This document shows positions 33,581 through 42,692 of a stretch of 64,000 bases of DNA, one piece after another. The DNA is taken from the NCBI RefSeq assembly GCF_030027245.1, contig NZ_JASERT010000001.1:1728501-1792500 (forward strand), in the 5' to 3' direction. Each line of letters begins with the position of its first letter. Within the stretch, counting starts at the first letter, position 1. The position numbers were made by a program, and so were the translations under genes. The DNA is from Asticcacaulis sp. EMRT-3 (GTDB lineage: Bacteria; Pseudomonadota; Alphaproteobacteria; Caulobacterales; Caulobacteraceae). The notes under the pieces are model-generated. The model saw nothing but the letters and a program-made list of their open reading frames with translations. It was not told where the DNA came from and ran no database searches.

Positions 33581-33939
33581 GCGTATCTCCGGTCAAACCA
33601 GCGCACAGACTTCCGCTCGACAGCGCCCTGAAACAAACATCAAGTTCAGTTCGTCCGACAGCGAGCAGGCTCTGCGTGGCCGGTTTTGTTATTTTTACCC
33701 TCGAAGCTTAGCGTCATTTTTTTGTGCACCGCAAGGCGCGGATTGATTTCTTTTGCAACTATGGTAGCGCTATAACAAATAAATACAACAGGTTACCTGG
33801 CGATTTCAGGGCGATATTTTTCACATCTGCTGCAAAGCAATACGCCCTGACGTGCTCTTATGGCTGGAAATGGGAAATATTAAACTTTTTCACTTAAGCT
33901 GAACGATCCAATGACCCGGAAGAATTCAGGGAAACCCCT
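33581..33939. other. AT-rich divergent regulatory region between ppc and a hypothetical gene
   Basis: There are 359 nt, clearly more AT-rich than the surroundings, with no gene. TGGTAGCGCTATAA (33762-33775) partly resembles the LacI-type operator (four mismatches). GAATTCAGGG lies just before the ATG of the rightward gene. No clear -35/-10 pair was picked by eye. Confidence 0.5.
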
Positions 33940-34515
33940 ATGGCCAAGGCTACATTTCATCGTCATCAGCGTGTTTATGTCGAACCCGTCGGCACCTGGG
34001 CCGTCGTCGATAAGGTCAATCCGGTTTGGGTAAAGGGCTTCAACGAGCCGGTCCGCGTCACCTATGATTGCGGGCTGGGCCGCGATTTCGCCGCCGAAGA
34101 ACTGGCGGCGGAAAAGGATGTCGAAGCACTTGACGCCAATGGCTTTGAGGCCAGGGCGGCCAACTGGCGGCTGATGCGGGCGCGCAACAAATGGCAGACA
34201 CCGGAAGAAAGCGCCCACCATCCTTTTCCCGGCACCTATCCGGTGATCGTCACCGACGAAAACGATTGGGGCGGCTGGCGCGTGCCGGGCGCTGAATATG
34301 AGCGCGATCCCGGCCTGATCGAAATGCAGGCCCGCCTGATCGCCAGCGCGCCGAAACTGCTCAAACTGGCGCGCGATCTGGCCGATTACGGCCGCGGCAA
34401 TGCCGACATTGACGACGAGCTGATCCAGTTGGTCAAACGCGCCGAACAGGTGCGCAAGGCGGTCGAAAACGACGGTGTCGAGACGGCCAGCCCGAAGGCA
34501 AAAACCGGGGTTTAG
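33940..34515 (+). CDS. Conserved hypothetical protein
   Basis: A 191-residue soluble protein starting MAKATFHRHQRVYVEPVGTWAVVDKV, with beta-rich N-terminal half (VNPVWVKGFNEPVRVTYDCGLGRDF) and a helical C-terminal third (LIEMQARLIASAPKLLKLARDLADYGRG). I believe similar proteins occur across Caulobacterales but I know no function. An AGGG Shine-Dalgarno-like run 8-12 nt upstream supports the ATG. It is divergent from ppc. Confidence 0.75.
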   Translation: MAKATFHRHQRVYVEPVGTWAVVDKVNPVWVKGFNEPVRVTYDCGLGRDFAAEELAAEKDVEALDANGFEARAANWRLMRARNKWQTPEESAHHPFPGTYPVIVTDENDWGGWRVPGAEYERDPGLIEMQARLIASAPKLLKLARDLADYGRGNADIDDELIQLVKRAEQVRKAVENDGVETASPKAKTGV

Positions 34516-34811
34516 GCTCTGTATCTGCGGTGTTTTGCCATCACGACCCTCGCATTTTTAACCACGGAAAACACGGACCGCCGCTTCGCGTCGTCACGGA
34601 TGCCACATGTAAATCGAGCGGGTTGGTGATGACGCGCCCTACTTCCGTGCCATGGCCACAGGCCATGATCCGTGTTTTCCGTGGTTAAATTCCTGAAATA
34701 AAGCACCGTTCCACGCCGCGCTGAAAGAAAAATCAGCGCCTATGGGTGGCGCATCCCGCGCATGAGGCCTAAATCGGTAGAACACTGATTTCAGGCCCTT
34801 CAGGATACGTC
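34516..34811. other. Intergenic region with repeat before pepN
   Basis: There are 296 nt. 34557-34689 is copy 2 of the CCACGGAAAACACGG inverted repeat; the rest (34690-34811) is the pepN leader. No gene was found. Confidence 0.6.
34557..34689. repeat. Dispersed inverted repeat, CCACGGAAAACACGG family, copy 2
   Basis: Perfect 21-bp arms (34557-34577 and 34669-34689) are separated by 91 nt. The arm core equals that of the copy at 4066-4179. An inner palindrome, CATGGCCACAGGCCATG, lies near 34651-34667. Confidence 0.82.
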
Positions 34812-37481
34812 ATGCGCACAGATACGCCCCAGCCCATCCGCCTCGCCGATTACCGCGCACCCGATTTCAGCTTTCCGGCCATCGACCTCACCTTCGATCT
34901 GCACCCGACTCAGACACGGGTGAAGGCGCGCCTGACGGTGGAACGTAAGGGGCATAAGGACGCGCCGCTGGTTTTGATGGGCGAGCGCCTGAAACTGATC
35001 TCGGTCGCGCTGGATGGCCGTCCCCTCACCCCGGCCGACTATGCGCTGAGCGACGAAAACCTGACCCTCCCGAATGTGCCGGACAGCTTCACGCTCGAAA
35101 CCGAGGTCGAGATCGACCCGTCGAACAATAAAACGCTGGAAGGCCTCTATATGTCGTCGGGCCGCTTTTGCACGCAATGCGAGGCGGAGGGCTTTCGCAA
35201 GATCACCTACAGCCTCGACCGGCCCGACAGCTTAAGCCGCTACCGGGTGCGTATCGAAGCGCCGAAGGCGGGTTTCCCGCACCTTTTATCCAACGGCAAT
35301 CTGATCGAACGCGGCAGCCTCGATGGTGATCGCCACTTTGCCCAGTGGGAAGACCCGTTTTTCAAGCCCTGCTATCTGTTCGCCCTGGTGGCTGGCGAAC
35401 TCGACATGCTGGAAGACAGTTTCACCACCATGTCGGGCCGCCGCGTGGACTTACGCATCTATGTCGATACCGGCATGAGAACACGCGCCGCCTACGCGAT
35501 GGACGCGCTCAAGCGGTCGATGAAATGGGACGAAGACACCTATGGCCGCGAATATGATCTTGACCTGTTCATGATCGTGGCCGTGCGCGATTTCAACTTC
35601 GGGGCGATGGAGAACAAGGGGCTGAACATCTTCAACGCCTCGCTGCTGCTGGCCGATCCGCACACCGCCACCGATGCCGATTATGAGCGCATCGAAAGCG
35701 TGATCGCCCACGAATATTTCCACAACTGGTCGGGCAATCGCGTTACCTGCCGCGACTGGTTCCAGCTCTGCCTGAAGGAGGGCCTGACCGTCTTCCGCGA
35801 TCAGGGCTTTTCCGCCGATCAGCGCGGTCATGCCGTGGCGCGCATCAAGGATGTGCGGGCGCTACGGGCGCGCCAGTTCGCTGAGGATTCCGGCCCGCTG
35901 GCCCATCCGGTGCGCCCATCGGCCTATGTCAAGATCGACAACTTCTACACCGCCACCATTTACGAAAAAGGCGCGGAAATCGTCGGCATGTTGAAAACCT
36001 GTGTCGGACCGGCAACCTACCGCAAGGCGCTCGATCATTATTTCGCCGCCAATGACGGCACGGCGGCCACGCTGGAGGATTTCCTCGCCAGCTTCTCGGC
36101 GGTGACCGGAGACAGCTTCACCGGCTGGCTCGACTGGTACACCCAGGCCGGCACGCCGCGCGTCGAGATAGAGACGGTCTATGATGACAAGGCGCGCACC
36201 CTGACCCTGACCGCGTGCCAGACCACCCTGCCCACGCCCGGCCAGCCCGACAAGATGCCCCTGCCGATTCCGCTGCGCTTCGGCCTGCTCGACCCCGATG
36301 GCGCGGCCATGAGCTACACACTGGATGGCGAAACGGCGACCGAAAGCCTGTATATCCTGCGCGCGCCCGAAACCGAGATCGTGCTGCATGACGTGGCGCA
36401 GGCCCCCGTGCTGTCGGCCCTGCGCCATTTTTCGGCACCCGTGATCCTGACCGTGGCGGAAGACGATGCGGCGGCCTTTGCGCGCTTTCGCGGCGACGCC
36501 GACCCGTTCAACCGCTGGGAGGCGGCACAAGGTTTGGCGCGTCAGTTGATCCTTGATCCGCACTTGCCGGAGGCGGGCGTGGCGCGCTTTGCCGATGCCT
36601 TGCGCGCCTGCCTCGAAGACGAGCGGCTCGACGCCGCTTTTCAGGCGCTGATCTTAAGCCTGCCCAGTGAATCCGATCTGGCGCAAACGCAGCGCCCGGT
36701 CGATCCCGGCTTTTTGCACTCAAACCGCAAGCGCTTCAAATCGGCCCTGTCGCTCAAGCTTGGCTCCACCTTGCGCGAACTCTATAATGCCGTGAGCCTG
36801 CCCAATGCGTTCAGCCCCGACGCCCATTCGGCCGGTTTGCGCGCCCTGAAAAACGCCCTGCTCGACCTGATCATGGCGGGCTATGCTGAGGCTGAAGACC
36901 GTGCCGAGCGGCTGGCTTTGGCTGAGGCGCATTTCGACCATGCCGACAATATGACGGATATGATCGGCGGGTTGTCAGCGCTGTCTTATGCAAGCAAGGA
37001 GGCTTATGCAAGCAAGGGGCCTTACGCGGGCGGCGACGCCTTTCAGAGCGCGCTCGACAGCTTCTATGCCCGCTTCCGCAGCGAACCGCTGGTCGTGGAT
37101 AAATGGTTCGCCCTGCAATCAGGCACGCCCAATGCCGACCCGGCCGAAACGCGCCAGCGTGTGCGCGCCCTGACGCAACATCCCGATTTCGACGCGAAGA
37201 CGCCCAATCGCTGGCGATCGGTGGTACAGGCCTTTGCCGGTAATCCCGGTGCCTTCCACGCCACTGACGGTTCGGGCTACGCCTTTCTGGTCGAACAGAT
37301 CCTGATGGTGGACGCCTTCAACCCGATGACGGCAGCGCGTTTGATCGAACCCTTGAGCCGTTATCGCGTTTACGCCTCGCCGTGGCGCGAAGCGATGCAG
37401 GCGGCGCTTGAACGGATTCGCGCCACATCCGGCCTGTCGAAAAATGTGTTCGAACTGGCCAGCAAGGCGCTGGAGGATTAG
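34812..37481 (+). CDS. pepN: Aminopeptidase N (M1 zinc metallopeptidase)
   Basis: An 889-residue cytoplasmic M1 aminopeptidase of the bacterial PepN type. The substrate-anchoring GAMENKGLNIF is at about 264-274. The zinc site is HEYFHNW (His300, Glu301, His304), with the third ligand Glu323 in LKEGLTVF. The DUF3458 Ig-like and C-terminal helical domains follow (about 440-889). An 18-bp duplication in the gene (36985-37020) gives the repeated peptide YASKEAYASKG in a C-terminal helical region, in frame and probably harmless. It is a lone gene. Confidence 0.97.
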   Translation: MRTDTPQPIRLADYRAPDFSFPAIDLTFDLHPTQTRVKARLTVERKGHKDAPLVLMGERLKLISVALDGRPLTPADYALSDENLTLPNVPDSFTLETEVEIDPSNNKTLEGLYMSSGRFCTQCEAEGFRKITYSLDRPDSLSRYRVRIEAPKAGFPHLLSNGNLIERGSLDGDRHFAQWEDPFFKPCYLFALVAGELDMLEDSFTTMSGRRVDLRIYVDTGMRTRAAYAMDALKRSMKWDEDTYGREYDLDLFMIVAVRDFNFGAMENKGLNIFNASLLLADPHTATDADYERIESVIAHEYFHNWSGNRVTCRDWFQLCLKEGLTVFRDQGFSADQRGHAVARIKDVRALRARQFAEDSGPLAHPVRPSAYVKIDNFYTATIYEKGAEIVGMLKTCVGPATYRKALDHYFAANDGTAATLEDFLASFSAVTGDSFTGWLDWYTQAGTPRVEIETVYDDKARTLTLTACQTTLPTPGQPDKMPLPIPLRFGLLDPDGAAMSYTLDGETATESLYILRAPETEIVLHDVAQAPVLSALRHFSAPVILTVAEDDAAAFARFRGDADPFNRWEAAQGLARQLILDPHLPEAGVARFADALRACLEDERLDAAFQALILSLPSESDLAQTQRPVDPGFLHSNRKRFKSALSLKLGSTLRELYNAVSLPNAFSPDAHSAGLRALKNALLDLIMAGYAEAEDRAERLALAEAHFDHADNMTDMIGGLSALSYASKEAYASKGPYAGGDAFQSALDSFYARFRSEPLVVDKWFALQSGTPNADPAETRQRVRALTQHPDFDAKTPNRWRSVVQAFAGNPGAFHATDGSGYAFLVEQILMVDAFNPMTAARLIEPLSRYRVYASPWREAMQAALERIRATSGLSKNVFELASKALED

Positions 37482-37630
37482 GCCTTCCACCGCAAAGCCC
37501 GCATTGTTTTTTCGGTGGATGTGAGCGAAACGGAGAAATCCTTAACCAATCTTAAGGATAACCGCCCTAGATTCGCGACGTGCCGGGTCTGATTTTCCGG
37601 CACGCCCACACTTCCCGTCAGGAGAGACGA

Positions 37631-38191
37631 TTGGCTGGCCTTGAACGTGTCAGGTTCCTGGTGGTGGACGACAACGCCCACATGATCAGCATCGTCAAAA
37701 CCATCTTGCGTGGTTTTGGTGCTTTGCACGTCTTCGAGGCGCGTGATGCCACCGAAGCCTTTCACCGCCTCAAGCACGACGCCATCGACATCGTGATCAC
37801 CGATTACCAGATGGACGTGCTGGATGGCGTTGAATTCGTGCAGCTTGTGCGCAATTCTTCGGACAGCCCCGACCGTTATGTGCCGATCATCATGCTGACC
37901 GCCCATTCCGAGCGCTCGCGGGTGCTGGCGGCACGCGATGCCGGTTCCAATGAATTTTGCTGCAAGCCGGTCACCGCGCTGGAGCTGCGCCGCAAGGTGG
38001 TGGCCATTGTCGATCATCCGCGCCCCTTCATCAAGACCGGCAATTATTTCGGGCCCGACCGCCGTCGCAAGATGGATCAGCATTATCAGGGCCCGGAACG
38101 GCGCGAGGGCTGGAGCGAGGATCACCAGCCGCCGCTGAACAATCGCAAGCGCCAGAGTTCCGGCAGCGCCGATGATGAGCACGTGGCCTGA
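37631..38191 (+). CDS. Single-domain response regulator with GPDRR tail
   Basis: 186 residues. The receiver domain (about 8-130) has VRFLVVDDNAHM, the phospho-Asp in DIVITDYQMDVLDG near residue 58, and the FCCKPVT switch segment near 116. No output domain follows; the C-terminal 50 residues are charged and contain NYFGPDRRRK and GPERRE, a tail shared by a family of alphaproteobacterial regulators (recollection). I chose TTG 37631 because GGAG lies upstream; the ATG at 37580 lacks one. It lies 81 nt upstream of pleC on the same strand and is a plausible partner. Confidence 0.85.
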   Translation: MAGLERVRFLVVDDNAHMISIVKTILRGFGALHVFEARDATEAFHRLKHDAIDIVITDYQMDVLDGVEFVQLVRNSSDSPDRYVPIIMLTAHSERSRVLAARDAGSNEFCCKPVTALELRRKVVAIVDHPRPFIKTGNYFGPDRRRKMDQHYQGPERREGWSEDHQPPLNNRKRQSSGSADDEHVA

Positions 38192-38233
38192 CGAGAATTC
38201 GGTTTATAAAACCTTAAGACTCTCGACAATAGG

Positions 38234-38248
38234 TTAACCCCGCGTTTA
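38234..38248 (+). promoter_or_regulatory. CtrA-box-like site upstream of pleC
   Basis: TTAA-N7-TTTA, one base off the consensus TTAA-N7-TTAA, ends 24 nt before the TTG start of pleC. Confidence 0.4.
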
Positions 38249-38272
38249 CCCTTCAGGTACAGTGCGAATCAT

Positions 38273-40897
38273 TTGGGATTATCCGTGGCGGCAGGGCGTC
38301 AAAAACAGCGCATAGAGGCGCAAGCTTCCGAATCGTCGCCCAAACCGGGCGCGTTCGCGCTTCGCCGCCCGCCGCACAAGGCGCGCTCGGCCTTCTCCAT
38401 CGCCGCCAATTACAATATCGCTATGGCCATGCCGCGCTGGGTGCGCATCGGTGCGCTCAGCCTGACGCTCGGCCTGATGCTGTTTGTCGGCCTGTCCACC
38501 ATGCAACTGGGCAACAGCATTTCCGCCGACCGTGACAGCGAGGGGCAGGCCCTGCTCAGTACGGCCAGCCTGCAAGCGGCGCGTCTCGATTCGCGCTTCA
38601 CCGCATCGGGCGTGGCGCTGGAAGCGGCCAGTGCGCAACTGGCGACGCGGCGCGACGAACCCTTAAGCGCCACCGAGACGGGCCTCAAGCTGGCGCACGG
38701 CCATTTGCTGGCGGTCAGCGCGGTCAGTGCCGGGGGCAGCCTGCTGGCGCAAAGCGGCAGCGACGATGCCGACCTGGCCGTTCAGGCCGCCGCCGCCGCG
38801 CATCGTGATCTAGACATTGTGACGGTCGCCTCAAGGCTGGTGCCGACGCCGCGCCCCTATCTTGTGCTGCGCGGCGAAAATGGCCAGCCTGACCTGGTGG
38901 GCCGCCTCGACAATTCGCTGGCCGCGCCCGGTGACAAGGTCTTGAGTCTGCTGATCGACAGCGACGGCGTGATCGTTGAGGCATCCGATGAAAGCCTGAT
39001 CGGCGCATCGCTGAAAGATGCCCTGGCCGTGACCTATGCGCAGGTGCGTGATCGCGCCGATTCGCGCAATCTCATTCAGGGCGCGCTCAAGGAAGGCGGC
39101 TTTGTCAAGATCGCCTCGGTGCGCGAAGACGCCGGGGCCGTTGTCGATAATGGCCTGATCCTGCTGCGGGCCATGCCGAGCAAACGCTTCTATTCCCCTT
39201 CCGCCGACCTGACACGCGCCATCTTTTTTGCCGGTTTCCCACTGCTGATCGGTATGCTGTTCGGTCTTCTGCTCTTTTTGCAGGCCCGCAAAAGCCGTGA
39301 CGATACCTTGCAGTTTCAGGCCAATGAACAGCGCTACAAGCTGGCCGTGGAATCGGCGCGCTGCGGTATCTGGGACTGGGATCTCGACCAGAACCTCGTC
39401 TATATGTCCGATGTGACCGGTGCCATGTTCGGCTGGGGCGGCTCAGGCGTGGCCACCACCGACGAGGTTTTGCAGCGTATTGCGCCGGAACACCGCAGCG
39501 ATGTTGTCAATGCGCTCGACGCCGCGCGTCGCAAGGGGGCGTTTGATGTGTCGTTCCGGGTGACAAGACCGGATGCACAATCTCTGTGGGTCGATGCGCG
39601 CGGCCAGTCGGTCAGCGGCAGCGCCGATGGCGGTTTCACGCGCTTGAGCGGCGTGGCGCTCGATGTCTCCGAAGAGCGTATCGCCCAGCTTCGCGCCCAG
39701 CGCGCCGAGGCCCGCCTGCGCGACGCCATCAATTCGGTGTCGGACGCCTTCGTGCTGTGGGACCGCAAGGGTCGCCTCCTGATGTGGAACGCCACCTTCG
39801 GTGACACCTTCAATATCGATGCGCGCTTCTTAAAACCCGGCACCACCCGCGACCTGATCGATCAGGTGATGCAGATCGCCATCCGCCGCCAGCAACCGGC
39901 CCAGGACGAGCGTGAGGGCGTGATCGAGGCCGAACTGAATAATGGCCGCTGGATTCAGATCTCGGAAAGTCGCACAGCCGAAGGCGGCCGCGTCCTGACC
40001 GGCGCCGACATCACCGCCGTCAAGCTTCAGGAAGAAAAGAGCCGCGAAAACGAGGAAATGCTGCAAGGCCTCGTCGAGAAACTGGAGCAGAGCCGCCATC
40101 AGCAGACGGTTCTGGCGCGTAATTACGAGATCGAAAAGCTGCGCGCCGAAGCCGCCAATCATGCCAAGAGCGAATTCCTGGCCAATATGAGCCACGAATT
40201 GCGCACGCCCCTCAATGCGATCAACGGCTTTTCGGAGATCATGGCCTCGGAAATGTTCGGCCCGCTCGGTCATGACCGTTACCGCGAATATGCCGGCGAC
40301 ATCCTCAGTTCCGGCCAGCATCTTCTGTCCCTGATCAATGACATACTCGACATGTCGAAGATCGAGGCGGGCAAGCTGACTCTGCGCCTCGAACCGGTTC
40401 TGGTCGATGAGGTGGTCGAAGACACGCTGCGTCTGGTGCGCCAGCGCGCCGAAAAGGCGGGCTTGCGGATTCGCGTCCACCTGCCGCAACTGCCGGAAAT
40501 CAGCGCCGATTTTCGGGCGCTCAAGCAGATTTTGCTTAATCTGCTGACCAATGCGGTGAAATTCACCCCGCACGGTGGCACCATTACCATTTCCGCCGTG
40601 GCCACTGATGAAAACGTCCATATCCGCGTCGCCGATACCGGCATCGGCATTGCCGAAAAGGATCTGGAGCGGCTGGCGCGTCCGTTCGAGCAGATCGAGA
40701 ACCAGTTTTCCAAAACCCGCGAAGGTACAGGGCTTGGTCTGGCCCTGACCAAGTCACTGATCGAAATGCACCACGGGCGCTTCGAGGTGGACAGCGTTCT
40801 GGGTCAGGGCACGACGGCGCAGATCATCCTGCCAATCCATCAGGCTTCGCAAGGTGCAATGGATGGCAAGGGCAGCCGCATCACCAGCGCCGCCTGA
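38273..40897 (+). CDS. pleC: PleC-like sensor histidine kinase/phosphatase
   Basis: An 874-residue membrane histidine kinase. TM1 is about 57-77 and TM2 about 314-336, enclosing a periplasmic sensor domain. PAS domains follow (about 345-465 and 475-600). The HisKA H-box is FLANMSHELRTPLNAINGFS with His about 641, then MFGPLGHDRYREYAGDIL. A HATPase domain runs to the end. The NAINGFSEIM plus MFGPLG signature is that of PleC, which controls DivK/PleD phosphorylation at the cell poles (family knowledge). The start is TTG 38273 or GTG 38285; both are non-ATG. No cell-cycle partner other than the preceding response regulator is in the window. Confidence 0.87.
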   Translation: MGLSVAAGRQKQRIEAQASESSPKPGAFALRRPPHKARSAFSIAANYNIAMAMPRWVRIGALSLTLGLMLFVGLSTMQLGNSISADRDSEGQALLSTASLQAARLDSRFTASGVALEAASAQLATRRDEPLSATETGLKLAHGHLLAVSAVSAGGSLLAQSGSDDADLAVQAAAAAHRDLDIVTVASRLVPTPRPYLVLRGENGQPDLVGRLDNSLAAPGDKVLSLLIDSDGVIVEASDESLIGASLKDALAVTYAQVRDRADSRNLIQGALKEGGFVKIASVREDAGAVVDNGLILLRAMPSKRFYSPSADLTRAIFFAGFPLLIGMLFGLLLFLQARKSRDDTLQFQANEQRYKLAVESARCGIWDWDLDQNLVYMSDVTGAMFGWGGSGVATTDEVLQRIAPEHRSDVVNALDAARRKGAFDVSFRVTRPDAQSLWVDARGQSVSGSADGGFTRLSGVALDVSEERIAQLRAQRAEARLRDAINSVSDAFVLWDRKGRLLMWNATFGDTFNIDARFLKPGTTRDLIDQVMQIAIRRQQPAQDEREGVIEAELNNGRWIQISESRTAEGGRVLTGADITAVKLQEEKSRENEEMLQGLVEKLEQSRHQQTVLARNYEIEKLRAEAANHAKSEFLANMSHELRTPLNAINGFSEIMASEMFGPLGHDRYREYAGDILSSGQHLLSLINDILDMSKIEAGKLTLRLEPVLVDEVVEDTLRLVRQRAEKAGLRIRVHLPQLPEISADFRALKQILLNLLTNAVKFTPHGGTITISAVATDENVHIRVADTGIGIAEKDLERLARPFEQIENQFSKTREGTGLGLALTKSLIEMHHGRFEVDSVLGQGTTAQIILPIHQASQGAMDGKGSRITSAA

Positions 40898-40909
40898 TCG
40901 AACACGGGT

Positions 40910-41443
40910 TTATTGCGAAGCCTGTTCGGCGTGTTGCGGGGCACCTTGCGGCGATGACGCCACCGGCTTCTGCGGCGGATGGCCGAGGCGACCGAAACGT
41001 AAGGACGGCCGCATCACCTGACTGGAGATGAAGGCGCGTTCCTTGGGCGACATGGTTTTCATACCAACGATCAGCGCATTTTCGATCTTGCAGCGCGCGC
41101 CATCCTCGGCATTGCGCGCCTGTTCCGACAATATGGCCGCCTGGGTGGCATCGTAAGGTGCCTTATTGATGATCTGGCTGGCCTGAAGGCGCAGGGTGCG
41201 CGCACGGGCCATATCGTCCTCACCCGCCAGACCCGCGCTCTTGAGCAGGCCAAACACCTGATCACGCTCGGCGGGGGTCAGTTCCTTGATGGCGGCCCGC
41301 CAGGCATTGATCCCGCGCATGGCTTTTTCATAATGATGCATATTTTGCCGAATAACCACGGCCCCGCCGCCGATCACCGCCAGCAGGAAGATATTGACCG
41401 CCACCGAGACGCCCAGCGCCCATTTCCACTTACGCGCCGTCAA
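40910..41443 (-). CDS. Periplasmic heavy-metal-sensor-like protein (Spy/CnrX-like)
   Basis: 177 residues. One N-terminal membrane segment (KWALGVSVAVNIFLLAVIGGGAVV, about 4-27) is followed by a periplasmic helical domain containing LTPAERDQVFGLLKS. Its end is MSPKERAFISSQVM with a Pro/Gln-rich tail. The pattern fits the heavy-metal-resistance/Spy-like family that monitors metals or misfolding for ECF systems. I start it at TTG 41443, which overlaps the anti-sigma stop (TTGA) and has GGAG upstream; longer frames run through the anti-sigma gene. Confidence 0.75.
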   Translation of the reverse strand: MTARKWKWALGVSVAVNIFLLAVIGGGAVVIRQNMHHYEKAMRGINAWRAAIKELTPAERDQVFGLLKSAGLAGEDDMARARTLRLQASQIINKAPYDATQAAILSEQARNAEDGARCKIENALIVGMKTMSPKERAFISSQVMRPSLRFGRLGHPPQKPVASSPQGAPQHAEQASQ

Positions 41444-41910
41444 TTGTTGTCTCCGTCGATAATCTGCACCTGAGCCAGCACGGTCTGGGCGCGCATATCG
41501 CCGATACTCATCAGGCTTAAGTGCGCCCCAACCGCCGCACCGGCCACGCAGGCGGCCAGACCGATACCCGTCCACAACCACGGCAGGCTTTGCGGCCTTG
41601 GCGCTGCACGACGCGGCGCGGGCAGGCTGACCACCTTATCGATGCCGGCATTCATGGCTGGCAGCAGGCGCGACAGGGCGCGCATTTCGGCCGCCTGATC
41701 GGCCTCGGCGCGCACATGCTCCGCCAGGCTGACACCACCCAGCAGGCCATCGGTGGCGCGCGCCTCAGCCAGCAAGCCATCCGCCAGATCGGCATGGGCC
41801 TGCATGAAAGCCAGGGCGGCTTCGCGCTCGGCCTGCGGCCAGCGCCGCGCCTCGGCACCATAGGCCGCCAGGATCGCTGCAAAACGGGTTTCGTCCATAC
41901 GCTTGTTCAT
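41440..41910 (-). CDS. Anti-sigma factor, membrane-anchored
   Basis: 156 residues. The cytoplasmic N-terminal region (MNKRMDETRFAAILAAYGAEARRWPQAERE...) has helical repeats typical of ECF anti-sigma proteins. One membrane segment lies near 115-136 (LPWLWTGIGLAACVAGAAVGAHLS). It probably sequesters the sigma factor encoded just upstream. The ATG at 41910, with GGAGG upstream, starts 1 nt after the sigma stop, and the end overlaps the metal-sensor gene. I recognise no ECF subgroup from it. Confidence 0.8.
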   Translation of the reverse strand: MNKRMDETRFAAILAAYGAEARRWPQAEREAALAFMQAHADLADGLLAEARATDGLLGGVSLAEHVRAEADQAAEMRALSRLLPAMNAGIDKVVSLPAPRRAAPRPQSLPWLWTGIGLAACVAGAAVGAHLSLMSIGDMRAQTVLAQVQIIDGDNN

Positions 41911-41911
41911 A

Positions 41912-42643
41912 TTATACCTCCCGCCCTGAGGGTCGGGTTCTTTTATCCTGTCGATGATCGTCTTTTTGACGTGTCCGTGGCGCGTGATCGGCGGTAACAT
42001 CGTTATCGCCCTGCATCAAGCCCTTCAGGCCACGGCGCGCCCGCGCCAGCAAACTTTCCAGCGCCTCGATACTGACCTCCATCATGGCCGCCGCTTCGAT
42101 ATTCGACAATTCCTGATAATAGCACAGCGTAATCGCCACCTTCTGACGCTCCGGCAGGCTATTGAGGGCCGTCTGCAAACGCTGCGCCGTCTGGGCCTGT
42201 TCGAGAAGCGCCGCAGGACCAGCGGCGCTGTCGATGATCTCGATGTCGTCGGCGCTGACATTATCGCGCCGCCTGCGCAGGCGATCATAGCAGAGATTGA
42301 GCGCCACCCGGTGCATCCAGGTATCGATGCGCGCCTTGCCGGGCACCCAGTCGCGCGCCTGCTTCCAGGTACGCAACAGGGTTTCCTGCGCCACATCCTC
42401 GGCCTCGCTGGCGTCACCGAGCAGGCGACGACCGAGCGACATCAGTCTGGGCATTTTGCGCGCCACAAAGACCGACAGGGCCGAGGCGTCACCGCGCGCT
42501 ATGCGTTCCAGCAAGAGTTCGTCGGGATCGCTGCTCAACCTGTTCCCCGGAATAACGCTCAAATGCACAGGCCGCGCCAGCGGCGCAACGTCGCTCGAAC
42601 CTTCCGGATCAGGTTCCGGCGTTATGAGCTTCAGATGCCGCAT
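41912..42643 (-). CDS. ECF RNA polymerase sigma factor
   Basis: 243 residues. Region 2 is LLERIARGDASALSVFVARK to DVAQETLLRTWKQARDW (about 45-95). Region 4 is LNSLPERQKVAITLCYYQELSNIEAAAMM (about 155-195), ending ALESLLARARRGLK. The N-terminal 40 residues are a non-sigma extension. The start is ATG 42643; an in-frame one at 42661 cannot be excluded. The gene order EF-hand protein, sigma, anti-sigma, metal sensor on one strand suggests a regulon for an envelope or metal signal. Target promoters are unknown. Confidence 0.9.
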   Translation of the reverse strand: MRHLKLITPEPDPEGSSDVAPLARPVHLSVIPGNRLSSDPDELLLERIARGDASALSVFVARKMPRLMSLGRRLLGDASEAEDVAQETLLRTWKQARDWVPGKARIDTWMHRVALNLCYDRLRRRRDNVSADDIEIIDSAAGPAALLEQAQTAQRLQTALNSLPERQKVAITLCYYQELSNIEAAAMMEVSIEALESLLARARRGLKGLMQGDNDVTADHAPRTRQKDDHRQDKRTRPSGREV

Positions 42644-42692
42644 GGTTCGCGTTCCTTGCATGGAGGCCTTTAACACAGGCCGTCACCTCTGC

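Noticed and set aside
37541-37556. TTAA-N6-TTAA as a CtrA box before the response regulator
   Set aside because: The spacing is 6, not the required 7, and the site is part of a simple CTTAA/TTAAG palindrome.
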